From Sphingobacterium sp. N143 (GTDB lineage: Bacteria > Bacteroidota > Bacteroidia > Sphingobacteriales > Sphingobacteriaceae), in contig NZ_JACAIS010000002.1 of NCBI RefSeq assembly GCF_030325625.1, positions 581,913 to 645,912 of the forward strand: 64,000 bases of DNA, read 5' to 3'. The position numbers and the translations under genes were made by a program. Below, one piece after another: positions 9,957 through 17,570 of the stretch. The notes beneath the pieces are model-generated. The model was given only the letters and a program-made list of their open reading frames with translations, ran no database searches and was not told the origin of the DNA. The first letter of the stretch is position 1, and every line of letters begins with the position of its first letter.

Positions 9957-9964
9957 CAAAGTTA
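9957..9964 (-). promoter_or_regulatory. -7 promoter box of ispH
   Basis: TAACTTTG on the minus strand, 7 bases before the ispH ATG. The -33 element is not obvious. Predicts a near-leaderless transcript. Confidence 0.5.
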
Positions 9965-10169
9965 CATATTCAGATCGAATATATTCATGCAAGCATTTCT
10001 TTGCTGCTGATTTTTATTCCTTATCACGATCAACCAGGTAGGGCTATTGTTGCTTTCTTTCTATAGAATAAAGGCTTAACAGCCCCCAAGAAGCCAAGAA
10101 TGGCATCAATGCTGCTAATGAAAGAAGGCTCCATAAAGGAATAAATTGTTTCTATATGGTTCTAATTAA

Positions 10170-10201
10170 ATTGCATATAAAAAGCAATTTATCTAAGTTT
10201 G
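10170..10201 (+). promoter_or_regulatory. ndk promoter with dyad in the spacer
   Basis: ATTG at 10170-10173 and TAAGTTTG at 10194-10201 with exactly 20 bases between, the Bacteroidota housekeeping promoter layout. Inside it lies an 8-bp inverted repeat, TAAATTGC (10167-10174) with GCAATTTA (10184-10191). The 35 bases 10170-10204 recur identically before the GDP-fucose synthase gene. Confidence 0.8.
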
Positions 10202-10217
10202 CAGAAAAATTAAAATA

Positions 10218-10637
10218 ATGGCAACTAACAGAACTTTTACGATGATCAAACCTGACGCGGTAGCGAATGGTCACATCGGAGCAATCTTAAACGATATCAT
10301 TGCTGGTGGTTTCAAAATCATTGCGATGAAATACATTCAGTTATCAGAAGAAACTGCAGGTGCATTTTATGCAGTGCACAAAGAACGTCCATTCTACGGT
10401 GAATTAGTAAAATTTATGACTTCAGGTCCAATTGTTGCTGCCATCCTAGAGAAAGACAACGCAGTGGAAGATTTCCGCACATTAATTGGTGCTACCAACC
10501 CTGCTGATGCTGCTGAAGGCACCATCCGTAATAAATATGCTAAATCTATCGATGCAAATGCGGTCCATGGTTCTGATTCTGATGAGAATGCGGCTATTGA
10601 AGGAAATTTCTTTTTCTCTCAATTTGAAAGATTTTAG
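10218..10637 (+). CDS. ndk: Nucleoside diphosphate kinase
   Basis: Balances NTP pools by transferring the gamma-phosphate through a phosphohistidine. 139 residues, the family's usual length. The catalytic H117 sits in [12 protein letters not shown], and K11 in the opening IKPDAV motif. Single gene with its own promoter and a strong terminator. The start is 16 bases after the -7 box. Confidence 0.98.
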   Translation: MATNRTFTMIKPDAVANGHIGAILNDIIAGGFKIIAMKYIQLSEETAGAFYAVHKERPFYGELVKFMTSGPIVAAILEKDNAVEDFRTLIGATNPADAAEGTIRNKYAKSIDANAVHGSDSDENAAIEGNFFFSQFERF

Positions 10638-10658
10638 TACCTTATCAAAAACACACAG

Positions 10659-10691
10659 AAAAGGTTGTTCTTCACACAGGAACAACCTTTT
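10659..10691 (+). terminator. Terminator of ndk
   Basis: A 12-bp perfect stem (10659-10670 with 10680-10691), 9-base loop, followed by a T run. Starts 21 bases after the ndk stop. Confidence 0.85.
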
Positions 10692-10768
10692 TTGTTATTT
10701 TCATGCTGTAGCTCCACATTAAAGGCTTATTCTCGATCATTCACCTAGGATACCAGCTCAACAATAGA

Positions 10769-11554
10769 TTATCGCCACATAAATCCGCCTATTCTGAAAA
10801 AGCGAAGCAGCTTATTAATCGCTGTCAGGGCCGGTTTCTTAATTTTCCACTTTAGTCCGCTGATGCCAGTGGGAGCGGCGTCAAAATCCTGCACCGTGGC
10901 CCTTCCTGTTTTCATATGTGTGGGTGCTTCCCTGCTATGCTTTTCGATAACTAAAATACTATCATAGTAATGCAATGAATTGGCTGAGCGGGTAAATTCA
11001 TTGACTTTCAAACTTCGTTGCTCGGAATGATATGCATTGATATAATCAATAAAGTCTTTGCTATATTCTATAAAAGTGCCATTTCGCTTATGTCCGCCAC
11101 CATAAAAAACCTGATAGGATGTATGGAGGTCCTCACATAAATAGACACCATTATCTTTGACATGGCCAAACAGTTCTTCGAATGTGATAATCTGCTGTCG
11201 CATGGTATGCCCGCCATCATCTACAAGGATATCGACTGGAGGGATGGCGGCCTTCACTTGGCGCAGGAAGTTTCGGTCCGATTGAGATCCAATAAATATT
11301 TCAACATTCTCCTCTTCCAACGCCTTACAGTTTGGATTGATATCTACACCGTAGATCTTTGCCCTGTCTCCAAAATAATTCTTCCACATCTGCAGACTAC
11401 CGCCCTGAAAAACGCCGATCTCCAGCACAACAATCTCCTTATCTTTGAACTGGCGGAAATGGCGATCGTACACATCGAAATAATGCAGCCATTTGTTGAT
11501 CAGCTTTGCATCGTTATTCCGGAAATATTCCTCTAATTCGTTCATATTAGACAC
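10769..11554 (-). CDS. Class I SAM-dependent methyltransferase, sugar O-methyltransferase-like
   Basis: 261 residues with a Rossmann methyltransferase core: VLEIGVFQGGS at 43-53 (SAM loop), YGVDINP at 68-74 (acidic end of strand 2), and DILVDDGGH at 108-116, whose Asp pair and His resemble metal-dependent sugar O-methyltransferases of the macrocin/rhamnosyl type. The substrate is unknown. The basic C-terminal tail (about 225-261) is less conserved. Standalone gene facing ndk. The start could also be Met4. Confidence 0.72.
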   Translation of the reverse strand: MSNMNELEEYFRNNDAKLINKWLHYFDVYDRHFRQFKDKEIVVLEIGVFQGGSLQMWKNYFGDRAKIYGVDINPNCKALEEENVEIFIGSQSDRNFLRQVKAAIPPVDILVDDGGHTMRQQIITFEELFGHVKDNGVYLCEDLHTSYQVFYGGGHKRNGTFIEYSKDFIDYINAYHSEQRSLKVNEFTRSANSLHYYDSILVIEKHSREAPTHMKTGRATVQDFDAAPTGISGLKWKIKKPALTAINKLLRFFRIGGFMWR

Positions 11555-11874
11555 TATAGATGGTTTAGATAATTTTATCTATTGAATCTAGCTAAATATT
11601 ATCGGAAAGGCAAGTTTTTTCAAAGAGGAATCAACTCTTAATCAGGCAAAAACATCCCATTATCTGAATTCTGTGGCTTTTTAAGGGATTCGGCATTATT
11701 AAAATAGAATGAGCTTATCGAAATTTAAGTAACAATGAAAGTTTATATTTTTTTTAATTGCCAAACAGCCATTTTATTCGAAATAGAGCATAATAATTGG
11801 GACGACGAGGGGCACTTAATGCTAACCCGCATTATTAGTCGTAACAGGATCTGGTGTTGATAAAGATTTAAACG
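11555..11874. other. Intergenic region between ybeY and the methyltransferase
   Basis: 320 bases, AT-rich. It should hold the promoter of the methyltransferase gene (leftward), but I cannot pick a clear TAnnTTTG box. A plus-strand frame of 41 codons (11735-11860) exists, but it has no promoter or family resemblance that I can see. No hairpin terminator was evident for ybeY. Confidence 0.5.
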
Positions 11875-12303
11875 TTAAAAACTTCTTTTTCCCAGGTATT
11901 CGTCTTCTTTGGCTGTCATCTTTGCTTTATCCGCTGGTTTTTTATCTGGAAAACCACATAAATGCATAACGCCGTGAATAATAACACGATGCAATTCATC
12001 ACGTTCGGCTACACTGAATTTTTGAGCATTTTCCTGTACACGTTCTATACTGATAAAAATATCTCCCGCGATGGTCTCTTCATCTTCGGACGAGTCAAAG
12101 GTGACAATATCTGTATAGGTATCGTGATTTAAATATTGCTTATTGATTTCCAAAAGATAGGCATCCGAAGATAGGATAAAACTGAGTTCACCAACGCGTT
12201 TAAACCCTTCTGCTTTAATTGCAGCAGTAATCCATTGCCGTATCTTGCCCTTCTCTTTTAATTTGAAATCTGTATCTTCAGTAAAAAACTGTATGCTACT
12301 CAT
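11875..12303 (-). CDS. ybeY: Endoribonuclease YbeY (16S rRNA maturation)
   Basis: Metal-dependent single-strand RNase involved in 16S rRNA 3' processing and ribosome quality control. 142 residues. The metal motif is H110-G-V-M-H114-L-C-G-F-P-D-K: the third His of the classical HGxLHLxGYDH motif is absent, with D120/K121 there instead. I recall a similar change in other Bacteroidota YbeY proteins, so the gene is probably functional. The DIVTFD block at 65-70 is typical. It lies about 95 bases downstream of ruvX in the same direction. Confidence 0.88.
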   Translation of the reverse strand: MSSIQFFTEDTDFKLKEKGKIRQWITAAIKAEGFKRVGELSFILSSDAYLLEINKQYLNHDTYTDIVTFDSSEDEETIAGDIFISIERVQENAQKFSVAERDELHRVIIHGVMHLCGFPDKKPADKAKMTAKEDEYLGKRSF

Positions 12304-12398
12304 CTTATATAATTTTTTCTAGAACCAATGAAACTATGTACTTCCTTCCTGGAATGTGCTCCTGAAAAATCAAGACAATCCCTTTCTTCTTATTTTAC

Positions 12399-12812
12399 TT
12401 AAAAACTACGGCTATCCATATAGCTTTGCAAAATGATCGTTGCGGATATAGTATCCACCAAACCTTTCTGTTGGCGGTCTTTCTTCTTTTTACCACTTTG
12501 CGCAATAGCAGCTGATGCCATCTTTGAGGTAAACCGCTCGTCAACTTCCGCCACGGGAATTGCTGGGTACGTTTTTTTCAGCTTGCGTACAAATCCAAGT
12601 ACATGTGCTGCCGATTCTGAATCTGTACCATCCAGCTGCCTTGGCTTGCCAACCACAAACGTTTCGACCTGTTCGGTCTGGAGATAGGTTGTCAAAAACG
12701 TCCAGATATCCTGCGGATGTACGGTTGTCAGCGCTGTTGCAATGATTTGCATTGGATCGGTCACTGCAACCCCGATTCGTTTCGTACCATAATCAAATGC
12801 CATTAACCTCAT
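12399..12812 (-). CDS. ruvX: Putative pre-16S rRNA nuclease / Holliday junction resolvase-like YqgF
   Basis: RNase H-fold protein of the YqgF family, linked to 5' maturation of 16S rRNA. 137 residues. The first catalytic Asp is in FDYGTKRIG (D6), and the second acidic block is VAEVDERFTS. I chose the Met at 12812 instead of the upstream start at 12839 because the -7 box overlaps the longer N-terminus. The neighbour ybeY also acts on rRNA, which suggests a shared role. Confidence 0.9.
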   Translation of the reverse strand: MRLMAFDYGTKRIGVAVTDPMQIIATALTTVHPQDIWTFLTTYLQTEQVETFVVGKPRQLDGTDSESAAHVLGFVRKLKKTYPAIPVAEVDERFTSKMASAAIAQSGKKKKDRQQKGLVDTISATIILQSYMDSRSF

Positions 12813-12828
12813 GGATATATCTTTTTTA

Positions 12829-12836
12829 CAAAAGTA
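12829..12836 (-). promoter_or_regulatory. -7 promoter box of ruvX
   Basis: TACTTTTG on the minus strand, 16 bases before the ATG at 12812. It overlaps codons of the longer possible reading frame and so supports the shorter start. Confidence 0.55.
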
Positions 12837-12915
12837 CAATTTAGATATTAGTTATTGAGATATGCGTATGTAGATTTTGGTTGTTTGCTCATTTTATTTT
12901 TCACTCATAAAACTA

Positions 12916-12923
12916 TAACTTTG
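12916..12923 (+). promoter_or_regulatory. -7 promoter box of the exported deformylase gene
   Basis: TAACTTTG, fitting TAnnTTTG, 43 bases before the ATG at 12967. The -33 element is not clear. Confidence 0.5.
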
Positions 12924-12966
12924 GTAGACTATAAAGCAGAAAACATTGTATATAATTTTTTGGCGG

Positions 12967-14193
12967 ATGAAAAAAACAGTTATTGCCAGCCTTCTTGTTG
13001 CTTTTGGCCTACATACTCAGGCGCAAAACAGCTATGAGCATCTCATCTTGGAGCAACGACAGGAAAAGGCTCAAGAGTTGGCCAAAGAGCAATATGGCCC
13101 ATTAAAGGCTGAGCAGGTTGCATTTCTGGATTACTTTCCAGTAAGTGCTCAATATAGGACTAAAGCCAAAATTGAAGTCTTATTTGATGAACCCATCTTC
13201 CGCATGCCAACGTATGATGGTACAAGCAATGAATACAAGCGATACGGGGTTCTGACATTTCAATTAGCCGGAAAAGAATGGACTTTAAACATTTACCAAA
13301 GTGTCGCATTATTTCAAAATCCTGCTTATCGGAAACATTTGTTTTTACCATTTTTGGATGAAACAAATGGCCTGGAGAGCTATAGCGGAGGGCGTTATAT
13401 TGACCTATCCACAGATGATATCGAAAATGGTGAAATAGAGATAGACTTCAATAAAGCCTATAATCCCTATTGTGCCTACAGCAATGGTTACCGTTGTCCA
13501 GTACCTCCAGTAGAGAACAATTTAGCAATAAAAATTATGGCCGGAGAAAAAGCCTTTCATAAACCCAAAAACGAGAGACCAGTAAACCTGAACGCTGGCC
13601 AAGAATTCAGCGATACTGATAAAAAAATCATTCAATCAGGATCCGAAAATGAGCTTCTTCGCGTATTGCAGACCACATCCGAAAAAGATCTCCAAGTGCT
13701 GAAGGCAACAAGTAGCGATATCAAATACAACGACCCTTTGATTGATGTTCTTTCACAACGCATGTTGGCCACTGTGCGAGATCCGCAACATCCCGGTGTG
13801 GGGATTGCTGCCCCACAAATTGGCATAAACAAGAACCTTATCTGGGTGCAGCGCTTTGATAAAACCGATCAGCCCTTTGAGTTTTATGTAAATCCGAAGA
13901 TTCTGTGGCGGTCAAAATTAAAACGAAAGGGAGCTGAAGGCTGTCTTTCAATTCCAGATCGCAAGGAAGATGTTTTACGGAGTTATGCCATTCGACTGCA
14001 GTACATCAATAAGGAAGGGAAAGTTATTGAGGAAAATATCGAAGGCTTTACCGCAGTTATCTTTCAACATGAAACAGATCATCTTTTTGGCATATTGTTT
14101 CCTGACCGTTTAGAGGAGCAGGCAAAAGAGCTGTATGCGCCTTTGAATGATAAGATCGATTTCTCCATTCCGCCCAAAACACTGACTCCCTAA
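12967..14193 (+). CDS. Exported DUF1684 - peptide deformylase fusion protein
   Basis: 408 residues. A Sec signal peptide occupies about 1-20 (cut after HTQAQ), so the protein leaves the cytosol. Residues about 27-197 match DUF1684 (GGRYIDLS near 141-148, then an NPYCAYS...CPVPP..N block at 166-185). Residues about 213-385 are a peptide deformylase with all three motifs: GVGIAAPQIG 277-286, EGCLSIP 324-330 (metal ligand C326) and HETDH 368-372 (metal ligands H368, H372; catalytic E369). Ordinary deformylases work on nascent chains in the cytosol, so the job of an exported one is unknown. I chose Met at 12967 because the signal peptide begins there. The cytosolic housekeeping deformylase must be elsewhere. 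Confidence 0.85.
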   Translation: MKKTVIASLLVAFGLHTQAQNSYEHLILEQRQEKAQELAKEQYGPLKAEQVAFLDYFPVSAQYRTKAKIEVLFDEPIFRMPTYDGTSNEYKRYGVLTFQLAGKEWTLNIYQSVALFQNPAYRKHLFLPFLDETNGLESYSGGRYIDLSTDDIENGEIEIDFNKAYNPYCAYSNGYRCPVPPVENNLAIKIMAGEKAFHKPKNERPVNLNAGQEFSDTDKKIIQSGSENELLRVLQTTSEKDLQVLKATSSDIKYNDPLIDVLSQRMLATVRDPQHPGVGIAAPQIGINKNLIWVQRFDKTDQPFEFYVNPKILWRSKLKRKGAEGCLSIPDRKEDVLRSYAIRLQYINKEGKVIEENIEGFTAVIFQHETDHLFGILFPDRLEEQAKELYAPLNDKIDFSIPPKTLTP

Positions 14194-14246
14194 GATTTTT
14201 ATTTTTTCGGCTGAAAGGCGAGAGAAATTCGGATGGGATTAAAAAA

Positions 14247-14272
14247 AGCCCCATGAATTAATTCATGGGGCT
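14247..14272. terminator. Bidirectional terminator, 26-bp palindrome
   Basis: Perfect 13+13 palindrome with A and T-rich flanks between the convergent deformylase-fusion and asd genes. Confidence 0.8.
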
Positions 14273-14295
14273 CTTATAATGGAATTCTACATACG

Positions 14296-15285
14296 TTATA
14301 TTAATCCTTTAGCTGCCAGTAGCTCTGCTACTTGAACAGCATTTGTTGCAGCACCTTTACGCAAATTATCAGCCACCACCCACATGTTCAATGTATTTGG
14401 CTGTGATTCGTCACGACGGATACGTCCTACAAAAACTTCATCTTTACCATGGGCATCTTTTGGCATCGGGTATTGAAGAGATGCAGGATCATCAACCACG
14501 ATGCATCCGCTTTGAGCGGCTAGAGCTGCGCGCACATCGTTCACATCAAAATCATTTTCGAACTCAATATTCAATGATTCGGAGTGCCCGCCCATTACTG
14601 GGATCCGTACAGTTGTTGCCGTAACTTTGATCGAATCATCACGCATGATTTTGTTTGTTTCCAGGATCATTTTCATTTCCTCTTTTGTATATCCGTTTTC
14701 TTGGAAAACATCAATATGTGGAATGACATTCAGATCAATCGGATAAGGGTATGCTTTCTCACCATCTTTTCCGGCGCGCTCATCCATCAATTGATTGACA
14801 GCTTTGACACCAGTACCTGTTACAGATTGATAAGTCGAGACAACGACACGCTTGATTTTATATTTATCGTGCAATGGTTTTAATGCCACCACCATTTGTA
14901 TAGTTGAACAGTTCGGATTTGCGATAATCTTATCATCAACTGAGAGCACATCGCCATTTACTTCAGGAACGACCAATTTCTTTGTTGGATCCATACGCCA
15001 AGCCGAAGAATTGTCGATCACCGTGATTCCTGCTTCGGCAAATTTTGGGGCAAACTCTTTGGAAGTATCACCACCTGCGGAAAACAGGGCAACATCAGGT
15101 TTCAAAGCAATAGCCTCAGATGGTGTAACCACCTTATACTTCTTTCCCTTGAATTCAATTTCCTTACCCTTGCTGCGTTCTGAAGCTACCGGAATCAATT
15201 CTGTTACTGGGAAATTTCGCGCCGCCAACACGGTTAGCATCTCAGTACCTACAAGGCCTGTTGCGCCGACTACTGCCACTTTCAT
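14296..15285 (-). CDS. asd: Aspartate-semialdehyde dehydrogenase
   Basis: Reduces aspartyl phosphate to the semialdehyde, the branch point to lysine/diaminopimelate, threonine and methionine. 329 residues. NADP-binding GATGLVG at 7-13, catalytic C126 in NPNCSTIQ, and the conserved GGHSES block near 232 supplying the catalytic His. Monocistronic, with a bidirectional terminator just downstream. Confidence 0.96.
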   Translation of the reverse strand: MKVAVVGATGLVGTEMLTVLAARNFPVTELIPVASERSKGKEIEFKGKKYKVVTPSEAIALKPDVALFSAGGDTSKEFAPKFAEAGITVIDNSSAWRMDPTKKLVVPEVNGDVLSVDDKIIANPNCSTIQMVVALKPLHDKYKIKRVVVSTYQSVTGTGVKAVNQLMDERAGKDGEKAYPYPIDLNVIPHIDVFQENGYTKEEMKMILETNKIMRDDSIKVTATTVRIPVMGGHSESLNIEFENDFDVNDVRAALAAQSGCIVVDDPASLQYPMPKDAHGKDEVFVGRIRRDESQPNTLNMWVVADNLRKGAATNAVQVAELLAAKGLI

Positions 15286-15699
15286 TTTTGTTTGTGTTTT
15301 AAATTGTGTATATAAAAATTTATTATTTGATAGTTGATTTTGTTTTTAGTTGATTCTCGAAGAATGAATTCATCAAATTTAAAAAATATTCCCTAATTCT
15401 ACTATTAAAATAACAAAATATTACTCCTTCCGCTAACAATGTCACAACAATTATCATTTTCCCACCCGAAATTATAAAAACTGGAAATAACCTTGACTGT
15501 CTATCCCGTAGAAATCTTGTCGATGCCAATTCAAAAAAAATAAAAATTTTCAGTAGTCATTCAAAAAAAAAGAACAAACGATTGAAACGGTTTAAAATCT
15601 CATAAAAACTGCGCCAAGAGTCTATAAATTAACATTTTTAGATTGAAACTGCATCCCCTCAGCAGTTGACAGATACTGAAAAGCCTTTATATTTGCATC
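15286..15699. other. Divergent intergenic region between asd and threonine dehydrogenase
   Basis: 414 very AT-rich bases holding the promoters of both divergent genes. The rightward promoter is clear (15666-15695); the leftward asd promoter is not resolved. A 68-codon minus-strand frame inside (15323-15529) has low-complexity composition and no recognisable family, so I do not call it. Confidence 0.55.
15666..15695 (+). promoter_or_regulatory. Promoter of the threonine dehydrogenase gene
   Basis: TTG at 15666-15668, 19-base spacer, TATATTTG at 15688-15695. Only four bases (CATC) separate the -7 box from the ATG at 15700, so transcription should begin at or almost at the start codon. Confidence 0.75.
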
Positions 15700-16647
15700 A
15701 TGAAAGAAAGCATTATTATCATTGGTGCAAATGGCCAAATCGGTACAGAATTGGCAATCGCCTTGCGTAAAAAATTTGGAGCAGAAAATGTTGTGACCAC
15801 TGACATCAGAGAACCACAGACTAAGAGCTCCGACGAGAATTTTGAAATCGCAAATGTGCTTGACAAAAATGGTCTCGATACATTATTTCAAAAATATAAA
15901 CCCACTCAAATATATTTATTAGCAGCCATGCTTTCAGCAACAGGTGAGAAATATCCTGAAAAAGCCTGGGAGCTAAACATGAATGGCTTATTGAATGTAC
16001 TTGATTTAGCGGTCACTTATAACGTTTCAAGGATATTCTGGCCAAGCTCAATTGCTGTCTTCGGGCCACACTCTCCAAAAATAAATACCGAACAATACTG
16101 TGTCATGGACCCTAACACGATTTACGGCATCAGTAAACTCGCTGGAGAACGATTGATTGAATGGTACCAAGAGCATCGTGGATTGGATATCCGCAGTGTA
16201 CGATATCCTGGTATTATCTCATGGAAGACTGAACCAGGAGGCGGTACAACAGATTATGCAGTCGATATTTTCTATGAGGCCTTGAAAACAGGAAATTATA
16301 CTTGTTTCCTATCTGAAGATACAGCATTGCCGATGCTGTATATGGATGACGCCATCCGGGGTACACTGGAACTGATGGATGCTCCAAAAGAAAGCTTAAG
16401 TATCCGTCATAGTTATAACCTTGGCGGTATTACCTTTACTCCAAAAGAACTGGCACAAGAAATTAAAAAAATTCTTCCTAATTTTACAATCTCTTACACA
16501 GCGAATGACCCAAGACAGCAGATCGCCGATTCGTGGCCTGCAAGCCTGGATGATTCCTATGCAAGCAAAGACTGGAACTGGAAGCCAGCATTTGACATCC
16601 AGAAGATGACAGTCGATATGATTGAAAATCTTAAAAACAAAATATAA
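15700..16647 (+). CDS. tdh: NAD-dependent L-threonine 3-dehydrogenase, SDR (epimerase-like) type
   Basis: Oxidises threonine to 2-amino-3-ketobutyrate. 315 residues of the extended SDR fold, unrelated to the zinc-dependent Tdh of E. coli. NAD loop GANGQIG at 9-15, SS at 115-116 and catalytic Y141-x-x-x-K145. The blocks RYPGIISWKTEPGGGTTDYA and LPMLYMDDAI are characteristic of this subfamily. Transcribed with the YebC-family gene, whose ATG is 2 bases after this stop. No kbl (glycine C-acetyltransferase) neighbour. Confidence 0.88.
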   Translation: MKESIIIIGANGQIGTELAIALRKKFGAENVVTTDIREPQTKSSDENFEIANVLDKNGLDTLFQKYKPTQIYLLAAMLSATGEKYPEKAWELNMNGLLNVLDLAVTYNVSRIFWPSSIAVFGPHSPKINTEQYCVMDPNTIYGISKLAGERLIEWYQEHRGLDIRSVRYPGIISWKTEPGGGTTDYAVDIFYEALKTGNYTCFLSEDTALPMLYMDDAIRGTLELMDAPKESLSIRHSYNLGGITFTPKELAQEIKKILPNFTISYTANDPRQQIADSWPASLDDSYASKDWNWKPAFDIQKMTVDMIENLKNKI

Positions 16648-16649
16648 CA

Positions 16650-17375
16650 ATGGGAAGAGCTTTCGAATTCAGAAAAGAGCGGAAATTCAAACGCTGGGCT
16701 AAAATGGCCGTACAATTTACACGTTTAGGTAAAGAAATCGCTATGGCGGTTAAGGAAAGCGGCCCTCACCCTGAAACTAACTCGAGACTTCGCACAGCAA
16801 TACACAATGCCAAAGCTGTCAACATGCCTAAAGACCGCATCGAAGCGGCAATTAAACGTGCATCGGAAAAAGATTCGAAAGGTTATGAAGAATATGTATA
16901 TGAAGGATATGGACCCCATGGAGTTCCTGTTTTAATTGAAACAGCGACAGACAATACAAATCGTACCGTAGGAAATATTCGCAGCTATTTTACCAAGGCC
17001 GGTGGTTCGTTAGGAAAAACAGGTTCTTTGGATTTCATTTTCCAACGCAAATCCATTTTTCGCTTTGCAGCTACTGAAGAACTGGACCTGGAGGAATTAG
17101 AATTAGAGCTAATCGACGGTGGCCTGGAAGAACTGTACGTAGAAGCTGATGAGGAAGGTAATGATGTGGCTGTAGTTCAAACTACTTTTGAGGATTTCGG
17201 AAATATGCAGAAATTGCTTGAAGAAAAGGGCATTGAAGTAACCTCCGCGAAATTGGAACGTATCGCTTTATCTCATTCCGATATTACGGAAGAACAAGCT
17301 GCCGATGTATTGAAAATGATCGATAAGATCGAGGAAGACGATGATGTTCAGGCTGTATACCACAATATGGCCTAA
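16650..17375 (+). CDS. YebC/PmpR family (TACO1-like) protein
   Basis: 241 residues, full length for the family. Opens with MGRAFEFRKERKFKRWAKMA, followed by the conserved blocks ETNSRLRTAIHNAKAVNMP and NRTVGNIRS. Family members have been described as DNA-binding regulators and, more recently, as translation factors relieving ribosome stalls; which applies here is open. Cytosolic. Second gene of a two-gene unit with the threonine dehydrogenase and followed by a terminator. Confidence 0.92.
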   Translation: MGRAFEFRKERKFKRWAKMAVQFTRLGKEIAMAVKESGPHPETNSRLRTAIHNAKAVNMPKDRIEAAIKRASEKDSKGYEEYVYEGYGPHGVPVLIETATDNTNRTVGNIRSYFTKAGGSLGKTGSLDFIFQRKSIFRFAATEELDLEELELELIDGGLEELYVEADEEGNDVAVVQTTFEDFGNMQKLLEEKGIEVTSAKLERIALSHSDITEEQAADVLKMIDKIEEDDDVQAVYHNMA

Positions 17376-17395
17376 GCAATAAATACCTTAAAAAT

Positions 17396-17427
17396 AAAAA
17401 AAGAGAGCGCTTGTCGCTCTTTTTTTA
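17396..17427 (+). terminator. Terminator after the YebC-family gene
   Basis: Short GAGCG/CGCTC stem extended by A-T pairs, 5-base loop and an eight-T run. Confidence 0.75.
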
Positions 17428-17534
17428 TCCCATATTATATAGACTGACCTGAAGGGATAAGCCCCTTCGGCAGAACAACAGACAAATTCATTAAGGTTTT
17501 TTGTGCAAGTCCTTAGGCCCGTCAGAAAAATTAC

Positions 17535-17542
17535 TACATTTG
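17535..17542 (+). promoter_or_regulatory. -7 promoter box of the repeat-protein gene
   Basis: TACATTTG, 28 bases before the ATG at 17571. A weak TTAG lies about 20 bases upstream. Confidence 0.5.
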
Positions 17543-17570
17543 TAATAGACTATATCAAACTCATAACAGA

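Noticed and set aside
10030..10134. 34-codon minus-strand frame upstream of ispH (ATG at 10134)
   Set aside because: No promoter or RBS-like signal, no family resemblance. I cannot separate it from chance in a 268-base gap.
11735..11860. 41-codon plus-strand frame between the methyltransferase and ybeY
   Set aside because: No promoter or similarity visible; low confidence that it is translated.
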